Shown piece by piece: positions 1 through 8,551 of a stretch of 64,000 bases of DNA (position 1 is the first letter of the stretch; each line of letters starts with the position of its first letter). The stretch is taken from NCBI RefSeq assembly GCF_000993805.1, contig NZ_CP009961.1:862714-926713 (forward strand). Reading direction: 5' to 3'. The notes under the pieces are model-generated. The model saw only the letters and a list, made by a program, of their open reading frames with translations. It had not been told where the DNA came from and searched no databases. The stretch is from Thermofilum uzonense. Lineage in GTDB: Archaea > Thermoproteota > Thermoprotei > Thermofilales > Thermofilaceae. The position numbers and the translations under genes were made by a program.

Positions 1-533
1 AGAAGGCCCATTGCGAGAGCACTAAGGAAGACGACGGCTTCATATGCTAGCCCCATAAAGGCCTCCCTTACAGCGCCCTGGATGGCGAATTTATTGTTAG
101 AGGCCCAGCCCATGAGCATTACGGAAAGCGGTATAGAGGATATCAGTGCCAGGACGGCGGGCAGAGAGTACTGAGACTTTATGGGTACGAAGCCCGGGGC
201 AGAGGGTATAAATGCGAAGGGAACTATGGCGAGTGTTAGAGCCATAACCGGTGCAACTACAAAGGGAGTCTTGTCAGCAGAGTCTGGAATTATAAATTCT
301 TGAAACATGTATCTGGCTCCGTCTGCTAACATCTGCAAAACTCCTCCCAGCCTCCTGGTAACATAAAGAGGGCCTACGCGCATCTGTACCCTGGCTGCAA
401 TCTTCCTCTCAGCCCAGATTATGATGAGTAAGACCATGAGAGCCGTTAAAAGCCCTGGAAAGACTATCGGGGCGAAGACCTGTGGGCTTAGTACTATTTT
501 CAATAACCATGTGATTATTCCTTCAATATTCAT
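1..533 (-). CDS. nuoH: Complex I subunit H (NuoH), 3' part cut off by window edge
   Basis: This is the membrane subunit that joins the peripheral arm of complex I to the proton-pumping arm and forms part of the quinone site. Reading leftward from ATG at 533, the first 177 residues are visible: a hydrophobic N-terminus, then AERKIAARVQMRVGPLY, the charged loop typical of NuoH/ND1, then further membrane segments. There is no stop before base 1, so the gene continues outside the window. It starts 5 bases after the nuoD stop, which fits the archaeal order A-B-C-D-H. A second NuoH homologue, at 6880-7848, belongs to the hydrogenase operon. Confidence 0.93.
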   Translation of the reverse strand, partial: MNIEGIITWLLKIVLSPQVFAPIVFPGLLTALMVLLIIIWAERKIAARVQMRVGPLYVTRRLGGVLQMLADGARYMFQEFIIPDSADKTPFVVAPVMALTLAIVPFAFIPSAPGFVPIKSQYSLPAVLALISSIPLSVMLMGWASNNKFAIQGAVREAFMGLAYEAVVFLSALAMGL

Positions 534-538
534 AACCC

Positions 539-1756
539 TCACCTATCACCCTCCGGCGGGAAGTAGTCGAGACTACCATAAATGGCTGGGAAATCCATAA
601 ACCTGTGACCGGGCATAAGGTAGCGGAAGAGGATCACGTTGCGGAAACTGGGTGTCACTACTCTTAGCCTGTAAGGTTTAGTGCTGCCCGCACCGGTAAC
701 GTGATAGAATATTTCGCCGTGCCCCATTTCGACCCTGCTTACGGCGTCCCCTTCGGGGAGTTTGAGAGAGGCAAAGATTCCGGGAAACTTGACTTGGCCT
801 GTCTGTGCAACCTGCTGTCTTATGGCTGGTGGGAGCAGACGCGTATACTTCTCAGCAAAGATAGGGCCTTGTGGGAGCTTCTTAATTACTTGTCTTATAA
901 GGCTCATGCTCTGCCTTATCTCCTCTACCCTGACCTGCATCCTGGCAAGGCAATCGCCGTCTTCACGCATAGGAATTTCAAACTCAAGGTCAGGGTAAGC
1001 TGCGTATCCCTCGGCAAGACGTGCATCGTACTTTACACCGCTTGCGCGGAGGTTTGGACCTACTATGCCAAGCCTGCTAGCCTCGCTCTTCTTTAAGACC
1101 CCTACCCCCTCGTACCTGGATCTGACCTGAGGGTTATCGAGGAAAATCTCCATGTAGTCTTTTAGTCTTCTCTCCATGTACCTTATAGCCTTCTCAGCCC
1201 TCTCGGGAAACGCCTGAGGCATGTCGCGCCTTACCCCTCCTGGAACGCTGTACGTATGGGTTAGTCGAGCGCCCGTGAGATCTTCCGCGAGCTGTATCCA
1301 CACCTCACGGTCGCCGAAGGCCCACATGAACATCGTTGAATGATTTAGCATTATGCCGGCGATTCCTAAGCCGTAGAGGTGGCTTGAGATCCTGTTAATC
1401 TCGGACAGGAGTACACGCAAGTATTGGGCCCTTGGTGGCGCCTCTACGTCGAGAAGTTTTTCCAATGCGAGAACTAGGCCTAATGTGACGTTGTGGCTGT
1501 CTATTATTGTCATTCTCTCTAGAAGAGGTATAGCTTTTATGACCTCTCTACCTTCAGCCAGTTTTTCCATTGTTCTGTGTACGTAGCCTATGTCCGGATC
1601 CACACTTACGATTATATCTCCTTCGAGGCGGACTATGAAGCGCATGTGCCCTGAGGAGGGATGCTGAGGACCTATGAAGAGCTCATAGATGGACTCGTCT
1701 CCCTCCTTGGCGATGAGCCTACTGTAAACAACGCCGTTTTCACTCGAGGTCGACAT
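539..1756 (-). CDS. nuoD: Complex I subunit D (NuoD, 49 kDa type)
   Basis: Peripheral-arm subunit that lines the quinone-binding cavity together with NuoB. The protein has about 405 residues and shows GPQHPSSGHMRF near the start, YVHRTMEKLAEGR, and the PPRAQYLRVLLSEINRISSHL block. The positions that hold nickel-binding cysteines in the related hydrogenases carry none: IDSHN replaces the CGIC motif, and the C-terminus ends in SLDYFPPEGDR. It is therefore a complex I subunit and not a hydrogenase. I chose ATG at 1756 because GAGGAGGG lies just upstream and the family's conserved start follows; a longer open frame to 1855 runs inside nuoC. It overlaps the end of nuoC by 17 bases. Confidence 0.95.
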   Translation of the reverse strand: MSTSSENGVVYSRLIAKEGDESIYELFIGPQHPSSGHMRFIVRLEGDIIVSVDPDIGYVHRTMEKLAEGREVIKAIPLLERMTIIDSHNVTLGLVLALEKLLDVEAPPRAQYLRVLLSEINRISSHLYGLGIAGIMLNHSTMFMWAFGDREVWIQLAEDLTGARLTHTYSVPGGVRRDMPQAFPERAEKAIRYMERRLKDYMEIFLDNPQVRSRYEGVGVLKKSEASRLGIVGPNLRASGVKYDARLAEGYAAYPDLEFEIPMREDGDCLARMQVRVEEIRQSMSLIRQVIKKLPQGPIFAEKYTRLLPPAIRQQVAQTGQVKFPGIFASLKLPEGDAVSRVEMGHGEIFYHVTGAGSTKPYRLRVVTPSFRNVILFRYLMPGHRFMDFPAIYGSLDYFPPEGDR

Positions 1757-2219
1757 AGATACCCTCCTCTTGCACCTTATAATCCTTGCGGAGCGGGGGT
1801 ATTTCGGACCACCACGGGGGTAGTAGCAGGTGTCTGAGATCAGGGTTTCCCTCAAATACTACCCCTAGCATCTCCCAGGTCTCACGCTCCAGTAGTATCG
1901 CGTTGGGCCAAACATCTATAAGGCTCTCTAGTCTAGGATTATCACGTGGGACTCTTACACGTATTTCTAAGAGCAACGATCTTAGATCATCATTATAGCT
2001 TTCAGCGTGATAGACTACTTCGATCGTGTTGTTCTGCGGCCAGTCTATACCCTCGATGGAGACCAAGTGGTCAAATCCAAGACTGAGGGCTTCTTCGGCT
2101 ACCTTCCGGAGACTCTCAGGGAGGGCTATGACTCTTACCCTCCTGTCGAGGACAGAGACCTGTACCCCCAGGCGGGTGAAGGTTTCCTCTAAGACCTTAA
2201 CCTTCTCTCCTCCACTCAC
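1740..2219 (-). CDS. nuoC: Complex I subunit C (NuoC, 30 kDa type)
   Basis: Peripheral-arm scaffold subunit of complex I, 159 residues. The family signature is clear: ERETWEMLGVVFEGNPDLR followed by LLPPWW and PPLRKDYKV. The start is GTG at 2219, with AGGAAGG a few bases upstream inside the end of nuoB. It overlaps nuoB by 23 bases and nuoD by 17 bases, so the three genes are probably translationally coupled. Here C and D are separate proteins, whereas in the neighbouring hydrogenase operon they are fused. No cofactor-binding residues are expected or seen. Confidence 0.94.
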   Translation of the reverse strand: MSGGEKVKVLEETFTRLGVQVSVLDRRVRVIALPESLRKVAEEALSLGFDHLVSIEGIDWPQNNTIEVVYHAESYNDDLRSLLLEIRVRVPRDNPRLESLIDVWPNAILLERETWEMLGVVFEGNPDLRHLLLPPWWSEIPPLRKDYKVQEEGIYVDLE

Positions 2220-2715
2220 CCTTCCTCACCTTTTCCTGTAACATGATCACCGCCCGGGCAACTGCCTCTGGCCTAGGCGGGCAGCCAGGTATATAGAGCT
2301 CAACTGGGAGGATGTCTTTTGGCCTTACAATATTGTAGCTGTTGTAGAATAGGCCTCCATCTATAGCGCAGGCTCCCATGGCTATCACGAACTTGGGTGA
2401 GGGCATCTGGTCATAGACTATCTTGGCGGCCTCACCCATCTTCTTTGTAAGCGTCCCCTCTACAACAAGTAGATTTGTCTGCCTGGGAGAGTTAAACGGT
2501 AGAAAACCAAAACGCTCCGCGTCAAACCTAGGGGCAGAGGCTGCTGCGAATTCTGCTCCACAGCACGAGGTCGTAAAGTGCACGGGCCAGAGGCTGAAGG
2601 AAATAGCCCAGTCCCGCAGAGAACGGATGGGGGTCTTCTCGACAAGCCATTGAGCTGCACGGCGAGCTGTATGGTCAAGGTTCCCGATTAATAGCATGCT
2701 GAAGGGACAGGACAT
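2197..2715 (-). CDS. nuoB: Complex I subunit B (NuoB, 20 kDa type, [4Fe-4S] N2)
   Basis: Carries the terminal iron-sulfur cluster that passes electrons to quinone. The 172-residue protein shows the adjacent cysteine pair in HFTTSCCGAEF, a third cysteine in MGACAIDGG and the fourth in PGCPPRPEA, the full NuoB set. It starts at ATG 2715, ten bases after the nuoA stop, with AGGTG upstream; a second ATG at 2697 is possible but less well placed. The adjacent cysteine pair separates it from the hydrogenase small subunit at 10148, which has CNGC instead. Neighbours are nuoA and nuoC of the same operon. Confidence 0.95.
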   Translation of the reverse strand: MSCPFSMLLIGNLDHTARRAAQWLVEKTPIRSLRDWAISFSLWPVHFTTSCCGAEFAAASAPRFDAERFGFLPFNSPRQTNLLVVEGTLTKKMGEAAKIVYDQMPSPKFVIAMGACAIDGGLFYNSYNIVRPKDILPVELYIPGCPPRPEAVARAVIMLQEKVRKGEWRREG

Positions 2716-2724
2716 GAATTACAC

Positions 2725-3066
2725 CTAGATTCGCCATAAACTTATCTCATCCGCCAGCTTGAGCCCCCACCAAACAACCGGGATGACTGCCAGTAGCATG
2801 GCCCCTACTATTACCAATCCTTGTTGAAGATTAGAGAATGGGAGAATATAGAGGAGAATTATTAGGGGTTCTATACCAAGATAGAGAATTAGATACCCGT
2901 AGTACTGGAAGGGGATACGTTTCTTAGCCTCACCCTTTGGAGGATTACCTGCCTCGTAGCGTAACCTTTTAAAGGGTCTCGCAGGACCTCGCTCGAGGAG
3001 AAGCGCTAAGAGTATAACGAGAAGTCCCGCTAATATCCCCAGGATGACGACTAGGAGCAGTGTCAA
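2725..3066 (-). CDS. nuoA: Complex I subunit A (NuoA)
   Basis: Small membrane subunit of complex I next to NuoH and the quinone channel. It has 113 residues and three predicted membrane helices (about 2-25, 55-77 and 84-106). The conserved loop between helices 1 and 2 reads YEAGNPPKGEAKKRIPFQYYGY, where the usual Cys is replaced by Ala. The only plausible start is TTG at 3066, since no ATG precedes the first helix. It is the first gene of the complex I operon, 123 bases downstream of the hydrogenase operon's last gene, with a TATA-like element at 3111-3120. Confidence 0.88.
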   Translation of the reverse strand: MTLLLVVILGILAGLLVILLALLLERGPARPFKRLRYEAGNPPKGEAKKRIPFQYYGYLILYLGIEPLIILLYILPFSNLQQGLVIVGAMLLAVIPVVWWGLKLADEISLWRI

Positions 3067-3110
3067 GGCGGGGCCCAGAGCTGTTCACCAGTATATTCTT
3101 CCGAGAAATT

Positions 3111-3120
3111 ACTATAAATA
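3111..3120 (-). promoter_or_regulatory. TATA-like box upstream of nuoA
   Basis: On the minus strand this reads TATTTATAGT within AT-rich DNA between the hydrogenase operon and nuoA. A start of transcription about 26 bases downstream, near 3090, would leave a leader of some 24 bases before the TTG of nuoA. It suggests the complex I operon can be transcribed separately from the hydrogenase operon upstream. Confidence 0.45.
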
Positions 3121-3189
3121 TTATGCTTGTTGAATATATCAAGCGCGAATTTTACATTTTTGTAAAAATTACCAAAAAATTTTAGAAAG

Positions 3190-4482
3190 CTAAAGACCAA
3201 AATAGGATACTATCGTCGGACAGAAAATGAATGCGACAAGGCTGAAGAGCACTAATAGGAAACTTGTAAGCAATGCAACTCTGTGTCTTAGATGCACAGC
3301 ATCGTTGGAGCCGCTGGCAAGGGTGTAGAAGATGCGGAAGTAATAGGCGAAAGATATTATGATTGAAAACATGAAGCCAAGCCCTACCAGAACATTGAAT
3401 TGGAAGAGCCCGACACCCATGTAGAGCTCACTCCAAAATGTTAATAGTGGAGGAGCTCCTGTGAGTCCCAGAGAGGCTAGAATAACCGTGAACTTTAGCA
3501 CGTTGTTCTTCGAGGCCACTCCATAGAGCTTTGAGAGATGGCGTGTTCCATATTCGGCTAGCAAAACACCGGAAACTATGAAGAGGGCTGATTTTAGGAG
3601 ACCGTGCGCGAATACATGTAGGAATGCGTAGACCGTCGCCAGGTTGTTGCCGGTAGCCCATGCCAGCAAGATATAGTTTACATTTGCAAAGCTGCTGAAT
3701 GCCAGTAGACGCTTGAGGTCATCCTGCTTGTATGCGGAAAGATTTCCTATGAACGCACCTATTAGTGCGAGAGGTAGTACTATGTAGCGTATTAATTCTT
3801 CGCCGAATACCAGTCTATAGACTAGGATTGCTGCTGACTCGATAACCACACCTGACAATACTGCGCTTGCAGTGCTTGGCGCAGCCATGTGGGCGTCCGG
3901 GAGCCAAAAGTGTAACGGGAATAAGGCGGCCTCGGTCCCGAAACCTAGAAGGAGGAAAATCTTGGCTAATATGCTAGATGAGGGAACAGAGTGTATTGAA
4001 GTTGACCCAGTTTCTATGAATACAAGAATTATCCCTATTAGCGCTAGAGCCGTTCCAGCTCCGCATAGCATTAGGTATTTAAATGCGGCTTCAGCGCCCT
4101 CCTTATTCCTATGGTATGCTGTCAGGGAGACAACCGCAGTGCTCAGGATTTCCCACTCAAGGAAGACTTTTACTAAATCTTTCGTGTGAGTTATCAGTAT
4201 AGAGGAAACGCATAGGACAAGAATTAACAGGTTATGAGTCGATACGTCCTCTTCGATGAGAGAATACCCAGTCACAACTGCCGCGATTCCTATAAGCGAG
4301 GAAGTAAGACCTATGAGTCCTACTGGACTTCTCTCGGAGAGTGATAGGTACAGTACGATTAAGAGTAGGATTGCCGCCATTGTCGTGGAAACCGGTTTTC
4401 TAAATCTCTGTGGTAGTAGCCTGACCACCAGGTATAGTAGAACGCCACATAGGCCGATATTGATCAATGCTTCCTCGAGCAA
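3190..4482 (-). CDS. NuoN/NuoM-type antiporter-like subunit of group 4 hydrogenase
   Basis: Proton- or sodium-translocating membrane subunit of the MrpD/NuoM/NuoN family, 430 residues with about 13-14 predicted helices. Family marks are the helix-5 glutamate in FLEWEILSTAVVSL, the FPLHFWLPDAHMAAPSTASA block at about residue 190, the lysine-bearing YKQDDLKRLLAFSS, and HVFAHGLLKSALF. The start is TTG at 4482, with GGGGGTGATG upstream overlapping the end of the L subunit; the stop of that gene is only one base away. It is the last gene of the hydrogenase operon. Whether it corresponds to N or M cannot be fixed by eye. Confidence 0.88.
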   Translation of the reverse strand: MLEEALINIGLCGVLLYLVVRLLPQRFRKPVSTTMAAILLLIVLYLSLSERSPVGLIGLTSSLIGIAAVVTGYSLIEEDVSTHNLLILVLCVSSILITHTKDLVKVFLEWEILSTAVVSLTAYHRNKEGAEAAFKYLMLCGAGTALALIGIILVFIETGSTSIHSVPSSSILAKIFLLLGFGTEAALFPLHFWLPDAHMAAPSTASAVLSGVVIESAAILVYRLVFGEELIRYIVLPLALIGAFIGNLSAYKQDDLKRLLAFSSFANVNYILLAWATGNNLATVYAFLHVFAHGLLKSALFIVSGVLLAEYGTRHLSKLYGVASKNNVLKFTVILASLGLTGAPPLLTFWSELYMGVGLFQFNVLVGLGFMFSIIISFAYYFRIFYTLASGSNDAVHLRHRVALLTSFLLVLFSLVAFIFCPTIVSYFGL

Positions 4483-4483
4483 T

Positions 4484-6154
4484 CTACATCACCCCCATAA
4501 CTATAAGTAGGATAACGAGCAAGAGCCCGATTAGCCACAGCGTGTTGATGGAGGGTATACCTGTTTGTAGCTTGCGGGAAAGGTCCGATGCTAAATTGAT
4601 TGCTTTAGATGCTATAATGCTGTAGGCTTCGTCTATGTAAAAGCCCTTATCGGCAATCTGTGCGAGAGGCTTATAGACTGACCTGACATACACGCACGTG
4701 TAAGAGTCCTTCCCCCAGAGGTAATAAGCTATTAGAATACCTAATCCCAATCCTAACAGGGCGCTGGGGTCTAGCTCGGCAAACTCAGCCGCTACACCTA
4801 GCATTCGGGAGGCTTGAGTTAAAATCAATATACCTGTGAAGGTGAGAATAGATAGGACTATGATGGGAACTATCATAGCCGGGTTGTGCTCCTGCATCTT
4901 CTTACGGGGAGAGCCTTTGAAGAGCCTAAAGTAAAGCCTGAATATATATAGAGAGGAGAGAAGAGAGATCGTGAACGCTAGCAGATAACCGAGTCCCTCC
5001 TTAAAGTTATGCTCTATCGCCATAAGTATGAGGTCTTTTGTAAAGTATCCTGGGAGAGGGGGAACGCCTGCCAAACTAAGCGAGCCTATAAGGAAGCCTA
5101 TCCCTGTAACTCTGAGCCCCGACGACCATAGTCCTCCCAGCTCGTCTAGACTACGGGTTTTAGCTTCGTGTATTATGAGTCCTGCACAAAGGAATAATAG
5201 GGCTTTGAAGAGTGAGTGCGATAACAAGTGTAGTTGAGCCGCGCCCCATGCTCCAAGACCTAAGCCTAAGAACATGAGTGCTAGGTGATTTATAGTGCTG
5301 TATGCTAAGACCCTTTTTATGTCAGAGGCTCCGAGGGCTGCTAGCGCTGAGAGGAAAATTGTGATGATTGCGAGGCAAACTACTATCTCTAGAGCCTTAC
5401 TGCTGAGGGTTATGAGAGGGTAGAAGCGTGACAACAAGTATACTCCAGCCTTTACCATTGTCGCCGCATGTATAAGGGCGCTAACAGATGTGGGTCCTTC
5501 CATCGCGTCGGGTAGCCAGACGAAAAGGGGGAACTGTGCAGATTTTCCTATAGCGGCTAGAAGCAGCAAAATCGCAAGGGGTGTTATAAGGTCTCCTAGT
5601 TCGGTTGCAGAGTCTAGGATTAAAGGTATATTTGATGTCCCAATGCGTGATAAAAGTAGGGCAATTGCAGCTATGAATCCTATATCGCCTATTCTTGTAA
5701 CAGTAAAAGCTTTCAGTCCAGCTTTCCGCGCCTCAGGCTTATCCCACCAGAAGGATATTAGCAGAGCACTGCAAACGCCGACAAGCTCCCAGGAAACGTA
5801 TAGGATTAGCAGGTTTGTTGTTAGAACGAGTAGGCTCATAGAAGCTATGAAGAATAACATCAGTGAGTAGTAGCGTCGGTATGATGGGTCGTGGTTCATG
5901 TATCCCACGCTGTAAATAACGATTAGAGAGCCTAGAACATTCACAACTCCCAGCATAAGCTTAGACAAAGCGTCGCTGTAGAGTGTAACCCCTATCTGGG
6001 TTGTTTTCTCGGGAATCAGGATATATGCTATTGACAGAAGAGCGGCAGTTAGAGAAGCTATGACGCTTAAGCCCTCCACAAGCCTTCTTTGTTTAAGAAC
6101 TGTGATTGTAGCGCTTGCGATAAACAATTCTAGTAGTAAAAGCTCAGGAATCAT
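4484..6154 (-). CDS. NuoL-type antiporter-like subunit of group 4 hydrogenase
   Basis: Large ion-translocating membrane subunit, 556 residues. The proton-antiporter N domain is visible in YMNHDPSYRRYYSLMLFF, then LYVSWELVGVCSALLISFWW with the conserved glutamate, then TRIGDIGFIAA. The central block has FPLFVWLPDAMEGPTSVSALIHAATMV and KRVLAYSTINHLALM. A C-terminal helix bundle is present, but no obvious long lateral helix can be judged by eye. It starts at ATG 6154 behind GAGGTGG, and its stop is two bases from the start of the next antiporter-like gene. Together with that gene it gives the complex two pumping-type subunits. Confidence 0.9.
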   Translation of the reverse strand: MIPELLLLELFIASATITVLKQRRLVEGLSVIASLTAALLSIAYILIPEKTTQIGVTLYSDALSKLMLGVVNVLGSLIVIYSVGYMNHDPSYRRYYSLMLFFIASMSLLVLTTNLLILYVSWELVGVCSALLISFWWDKPEARKAGLKAFTVTRIGDIGFIAAIALLLSRIGTSNIPLILDSATELGDLITPLAILLLLAAIGKSAQFPLFVWLPDAMEGPTSVSALIHAATMVKAGVYLLSRFYPLITLSSKALEIVVCLAIITIFLSALAALGASDIKRVLAYSTINHLALMFLGLGLGAWGAAQLHLLSHSLFKALLFLCAGLIIHEAKTRSLDELGGLWSSGLRVTGIGFLIGSLSLAGVPPLPGYFTKDLILMAIEHNFKEGLGYLLAFTISLLSSLYIFRLYFRLFKGSPRKKMQEHNPAMIVPIIVLSILTFTGILILTQASRMLGVAAEFAELDPSALLGLGLGILIAYYLWGKDSYTCVYVRSVYKPLAQIADKGFYIDEAYSIIASKAINLASDLSRKLQTGIPSINTLWLIGLLLVILLIVMGVM

Positions 6155-6155
6155 A

Positions 6156-6452
6156 CTACCACCTCAAATCAGATACCTCTTGGGGGTTAATCCTCCTGAA
6201 ACGTTCCCATACTAGAAGAGCTATCGCGATCCCAAGCGCTTCTGTTGTAGCTGTAGCTGAAGCTATGAGAAGGAACATGTCATCGGCGCTGGCTCCACCC
6301 GTTCTAAACGCGAGAGAGAGGAGGAGTAGGCTCGCTAGGGTCATCGCCTGTAAGCCCATGATCACCTTCACCATGTTTCTGGTGGCGGCTATGGAGGCTA
6401 AACCAGCTATGAGAAGCGTTAGAGCCGAACACACTACCACTAAATCCATCAT
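6156..6452 (-). CDS. NuoK-type membrane subunit of group 4 hydrogenase
   Basis: Small three-helix membrane protein of 98 residues, homologous to NuoK/MrpC. It has the family pattern of a membrane glutamate near TATTEALGIAIALLVWERFRR and RNMVKVIMGLQAM in the second helix. In complex I this subunit contributes to the chain of charged residues crossing the membrane. There are two in-frame ATG codons, at 6452 and 6449; GAGGGG lies just upstream. It overlaps the stop of the J subunit by 4 bases and is followed one base pair later by the L subunit stop-start junction. Confidence 0.88.
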   Translation of the reverse strand: MMDLVVVCSALTLLIAGLASIAATRNMVKVIMGLQAMTLASLLLLSLAFRTGGASADDMFLLIASATATTEALGIAIALLVWERFRRINPQEVSDLRW

Positions 6453-6883
6453 CCCCCCTCACCTTTCACAATGTGTAAACCACCAATGAGAACAGTTACG
6501 AGTAGGATTGTTAGAAGAGAATAATCATTTATGTCAGCAATTCTTGTAACCTGTGATACTTCGAACTTTATCTTTCCTGTCCCGACAAGTATGTATATTG
6601 ATAGGAGGGTTAGGAGCATCAGGGAAACGGCCAAGGCATATGTAACGTCTACTCTTACTTCCTCCCTGGTTACAAGCATCATCCAAGCGATCATCAGAGC
6701 TATTAAACCTCCTGCGAACAGCGTGGCGACAAGGATTGCCGGCGTCCAACCAGCGGTCTCAGACAGTGCTATTGATATCATTATAGTACCGGTAGCCATC
6801 GCGATTAGACTTGCAATTATTCGGCGTGAATAGAGACCCCAGACTATCAAGACAACACCAATAAGAGACAAATATTCAATCAT
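6449..6883 (-). CDS. NuoJ-type membrane subunit of group 4 hydrogenase
   Basis: Five-helix membrane protein of 144 residues in the NuoJ position. Similarity is mainly in hydrophobic layout and order (H-J-K-L), with ETAGWTPAILVATLFAGGLIAL as the most NuoJ-like part. I placed the start at ATG 6883, where ATGA overlaps the stop of the H subunit and AGGTGG lies six bases upstream; a GTG three codons earlier is also open. Simpler group 4 hydrogenases of the Ech type lack J and K subunits, so its presence makes this complex unusually complex I-like. Confidence 0.8.
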   Translation of the reverse strand: MIEYLSLIGVVLIVWGLYSRRIIASLIAMATGTIMISIALSETAGWTPAILVATLFAGGLIALMIAWMMLVTREEVRVDVTYALAVSLMLLTLLSIYILVGTGKIKFEVSQVTRIADINDYSLLTILLVTVLIGGLHIVKGEGG

Positions 6884-7848
6884 ACAAGCCACCTGAAAAG
6901 GAAAGCTATAAGAAGTTGAATGAAAACAAGGGGGTAAAGTATACCCCAGAAAACTCTCGCAAGACCACTCACCTTAAACCTAGCCATTGATGCGCTTATG
7001 AAAGTTAAGAGGAAACTGAGAGCTAGGGCTTTGAATCCAAACCAAAGGAAACCTGCTAGGGGCCCAATTTTTTCGTATCCAGGACCCAGAGGTCCTCCAA
7101 GGTAAAAGCTGGTCAACAGCGATATTCCCCAAGTCATGCTCAGATCGTTGAAGAGCCTGAGATAAGCTAGGCTTCTCCCGGAGTATTCTGTCAACCAGCC
7201 CGCTACAACCTCCTGCTTCGCGTGGGGGAGATCAAAGGGTCTCTTCTCTAGTTTAGCGAGTAAGGCAAATAATGATGTTATAAAGCCAATCGGTTGATAA
7301 AGAACCAAGGGGCCATGCTGGGCCTGGTATTCTATTAGGTCTTTGAAGCTTAGAGATGATGCTTGCAACGCTACGGACGCTAGGCTCAAAGCAAAGATGC
7401 TCTCATACATAGTGTACTGCAAGAGAAGCCTTCCTACACCTATTGCTGTGTAGGGTGTGAGTGCCGCATAACCCGCTAGTGCCACCGTTAGGGCTGTTAG
7501 GGCTAACAATAAGAATACGAGGAGTACATCTCCTTGAAAAGATAAGGGCATCTGGGTCGTAGCTACCGGGATATAACACATGGCGAAAACAGGTATTGAA
7601 ATGGCTAATACGGGTGCTACTCGGTAAAGCAATATGTCACAATTCCGGGGTACGATCTCTTCCTTTACAAGCAGCTTTATAAAATCAACCAGTGGTTGCA
7701 AAAGCCCTTTAGGTCCTGTGTAGAGGGGTCCTACTCGCCCTTGAATCTTCGCTGTTATCTTTCTCTCAATGTATTCAAACCAGAAAGCCATAGCCACGCT
7801 GAACAATAGACCTGGAAAGATTAGAGATTGGAATAATATGTCAATCAT
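6880..7848 (-). CDS. NuoH-type membrane anchor of group 4 hydrogenase
   Basis: Membrane subunit that links the hydrogenase core to the ion-pumping arm, 322 residues with about eight helices. It shows WFEYIERKITAKIQGRVGP near residue 25, matching the charged loop of NuoH/HycD/EchB, and KLEKRPFDLPHAKQEVVAG at about residue 190, the conserved cytoplasmic loop with Glu residues. It starts at ATG 7848 with GGTGAG upstream, eight bases after the stop of the ferredoxin subunit. It is a paralogue of the truncated nuoH at the left edge; the two differ in loop sequence, so this is not a recent duplication. Confidence 0.92.
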   Translation of the reverse strand: MIDILFQSLIFPGLLFSVAMAFWFEYIERKITAKIQGRVGPLYTGPKGLLQPLVDFIKLLVKEEIVPRNCDILLYRVAPVLAISIPVFAMCYIPVATTQMPLSFQGDVLLVFLLLALTALTVALAGYAALTPYTAIGVGRLLLQYTMYESIFALSLASVALQASSLSFKDLIEYQAQHGPLVLYQPIGFITSLFALLAKLEKRPFDLPHAKQEVVAGWLTEYSGRSLAYLRLFNDLSMTWGISLLTSFYLGGPLGPGYEKIGPLAGFLWFGFKALALSFLLTFISASMARFKVSGLARVFWGILYPLVFIQLLIAFLFRWLV

Positions 7849-7855
7849 GTCATGC

Positions 7856-8551
7856 TCACCGCAACCTCCTTAGTAGTTCGATTCCTTCGACCATAAGGGC
7901 CGCTAAGGTGATTAGTACTAGGAGAAGAACATATAGAGCTGGACGCAGTAGTATGAGGAATACAGCGATCTCGGTGATCAGGAAAAACAGTACAAATGAA
8001 AACAATCCTGGAATATAATATCTTTCAAGATGTGTGGTTTGAGGTGTCCCCCCAGTAAACGGATCAAAAGCCTTGTCGGTGTGTTCTCCCTTAGGAGATA
8101 AAAGGCCAGAGATTAAATACACACTCAAGCTTACAAGGAAAATAAATGCAAACGCTAGGATGGCCCCCACTCTTGGATCTGTTGAAAGTGGCAGGAGAGC
8201 TACCTCAAAAGCATATTCTATGGTAAAACTTTTTTCCATTCGAATGGCACGCGCGGGGCACACATCAGAACACAAGCCGCAGTAAATGCACCTTAAATAG
8301 TCAAATCTTGGAGCCTTCTTGTCTATTTCCCTTCCCCCAACAATTTGCTTTCCTACAGTTATCATGGTTATAGCTCCAGGTGGACAAGACCTACCGCATA
8401 ACCCGCATCCAAGACACTTCTCTATATTTAAGACGGGGCGCCCTCGAGACATGCTGTTTTGAGCAGCTTCATCAATAGCTAGAGTTCTTGGTCTTCCGAG
8501 AAGGTTCGCAAACGACATACACAGCAACTTTACAAAACCACTTTTCACCAT
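7856..8551 (-). CDS. Ferredoxin-type subunit I fused to a NuoA-like membrane domain
   Basis: The N-terminal third is a NuoI-like 2[4Fe-4S] subunit: cysteines 46, 49, 52, 56 and 88, 91, 94, 98 form two CxxCxxCxxxCP motifs that would carry electrons to the small subunit. From about residue 128 the protein changes character. It has a membrane helix (130-150), a loop with DKAFDPFTGG, and two further helices (180-200, 203-223). This order and the FDPF loop match NuoA. No separate NuoA gene exists in this operon, so I infer an I-A fusion. The start is ATG 8551 behind GAGAGGTG, overlapping the large-subunit gene by 7 bases. The Fe-S part is certain; the NuoA assignment is my reading. Confidence 0.85.
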   Translation of the reverse strand: MVKSGFVKLLCMSFANLLGRPRTLAIDEAAQNSMSRGRPVLNIEKCLGCGLCGRSCPPGAITMITVGKQIVGGREIDKKAPRFDYLRCIYCGLCSDVCPARAIRMEKSFTIEYAFEVALLPLSTDPRVGAILAFAFIFLVSLSVYLISGLLSPKGEHTDKAFDPFTGGTPQTTHLERYYIPGLFSFVLFFLITEIAVFLILLRPALYVLLLVLITLAALMVEGIELLRRLR

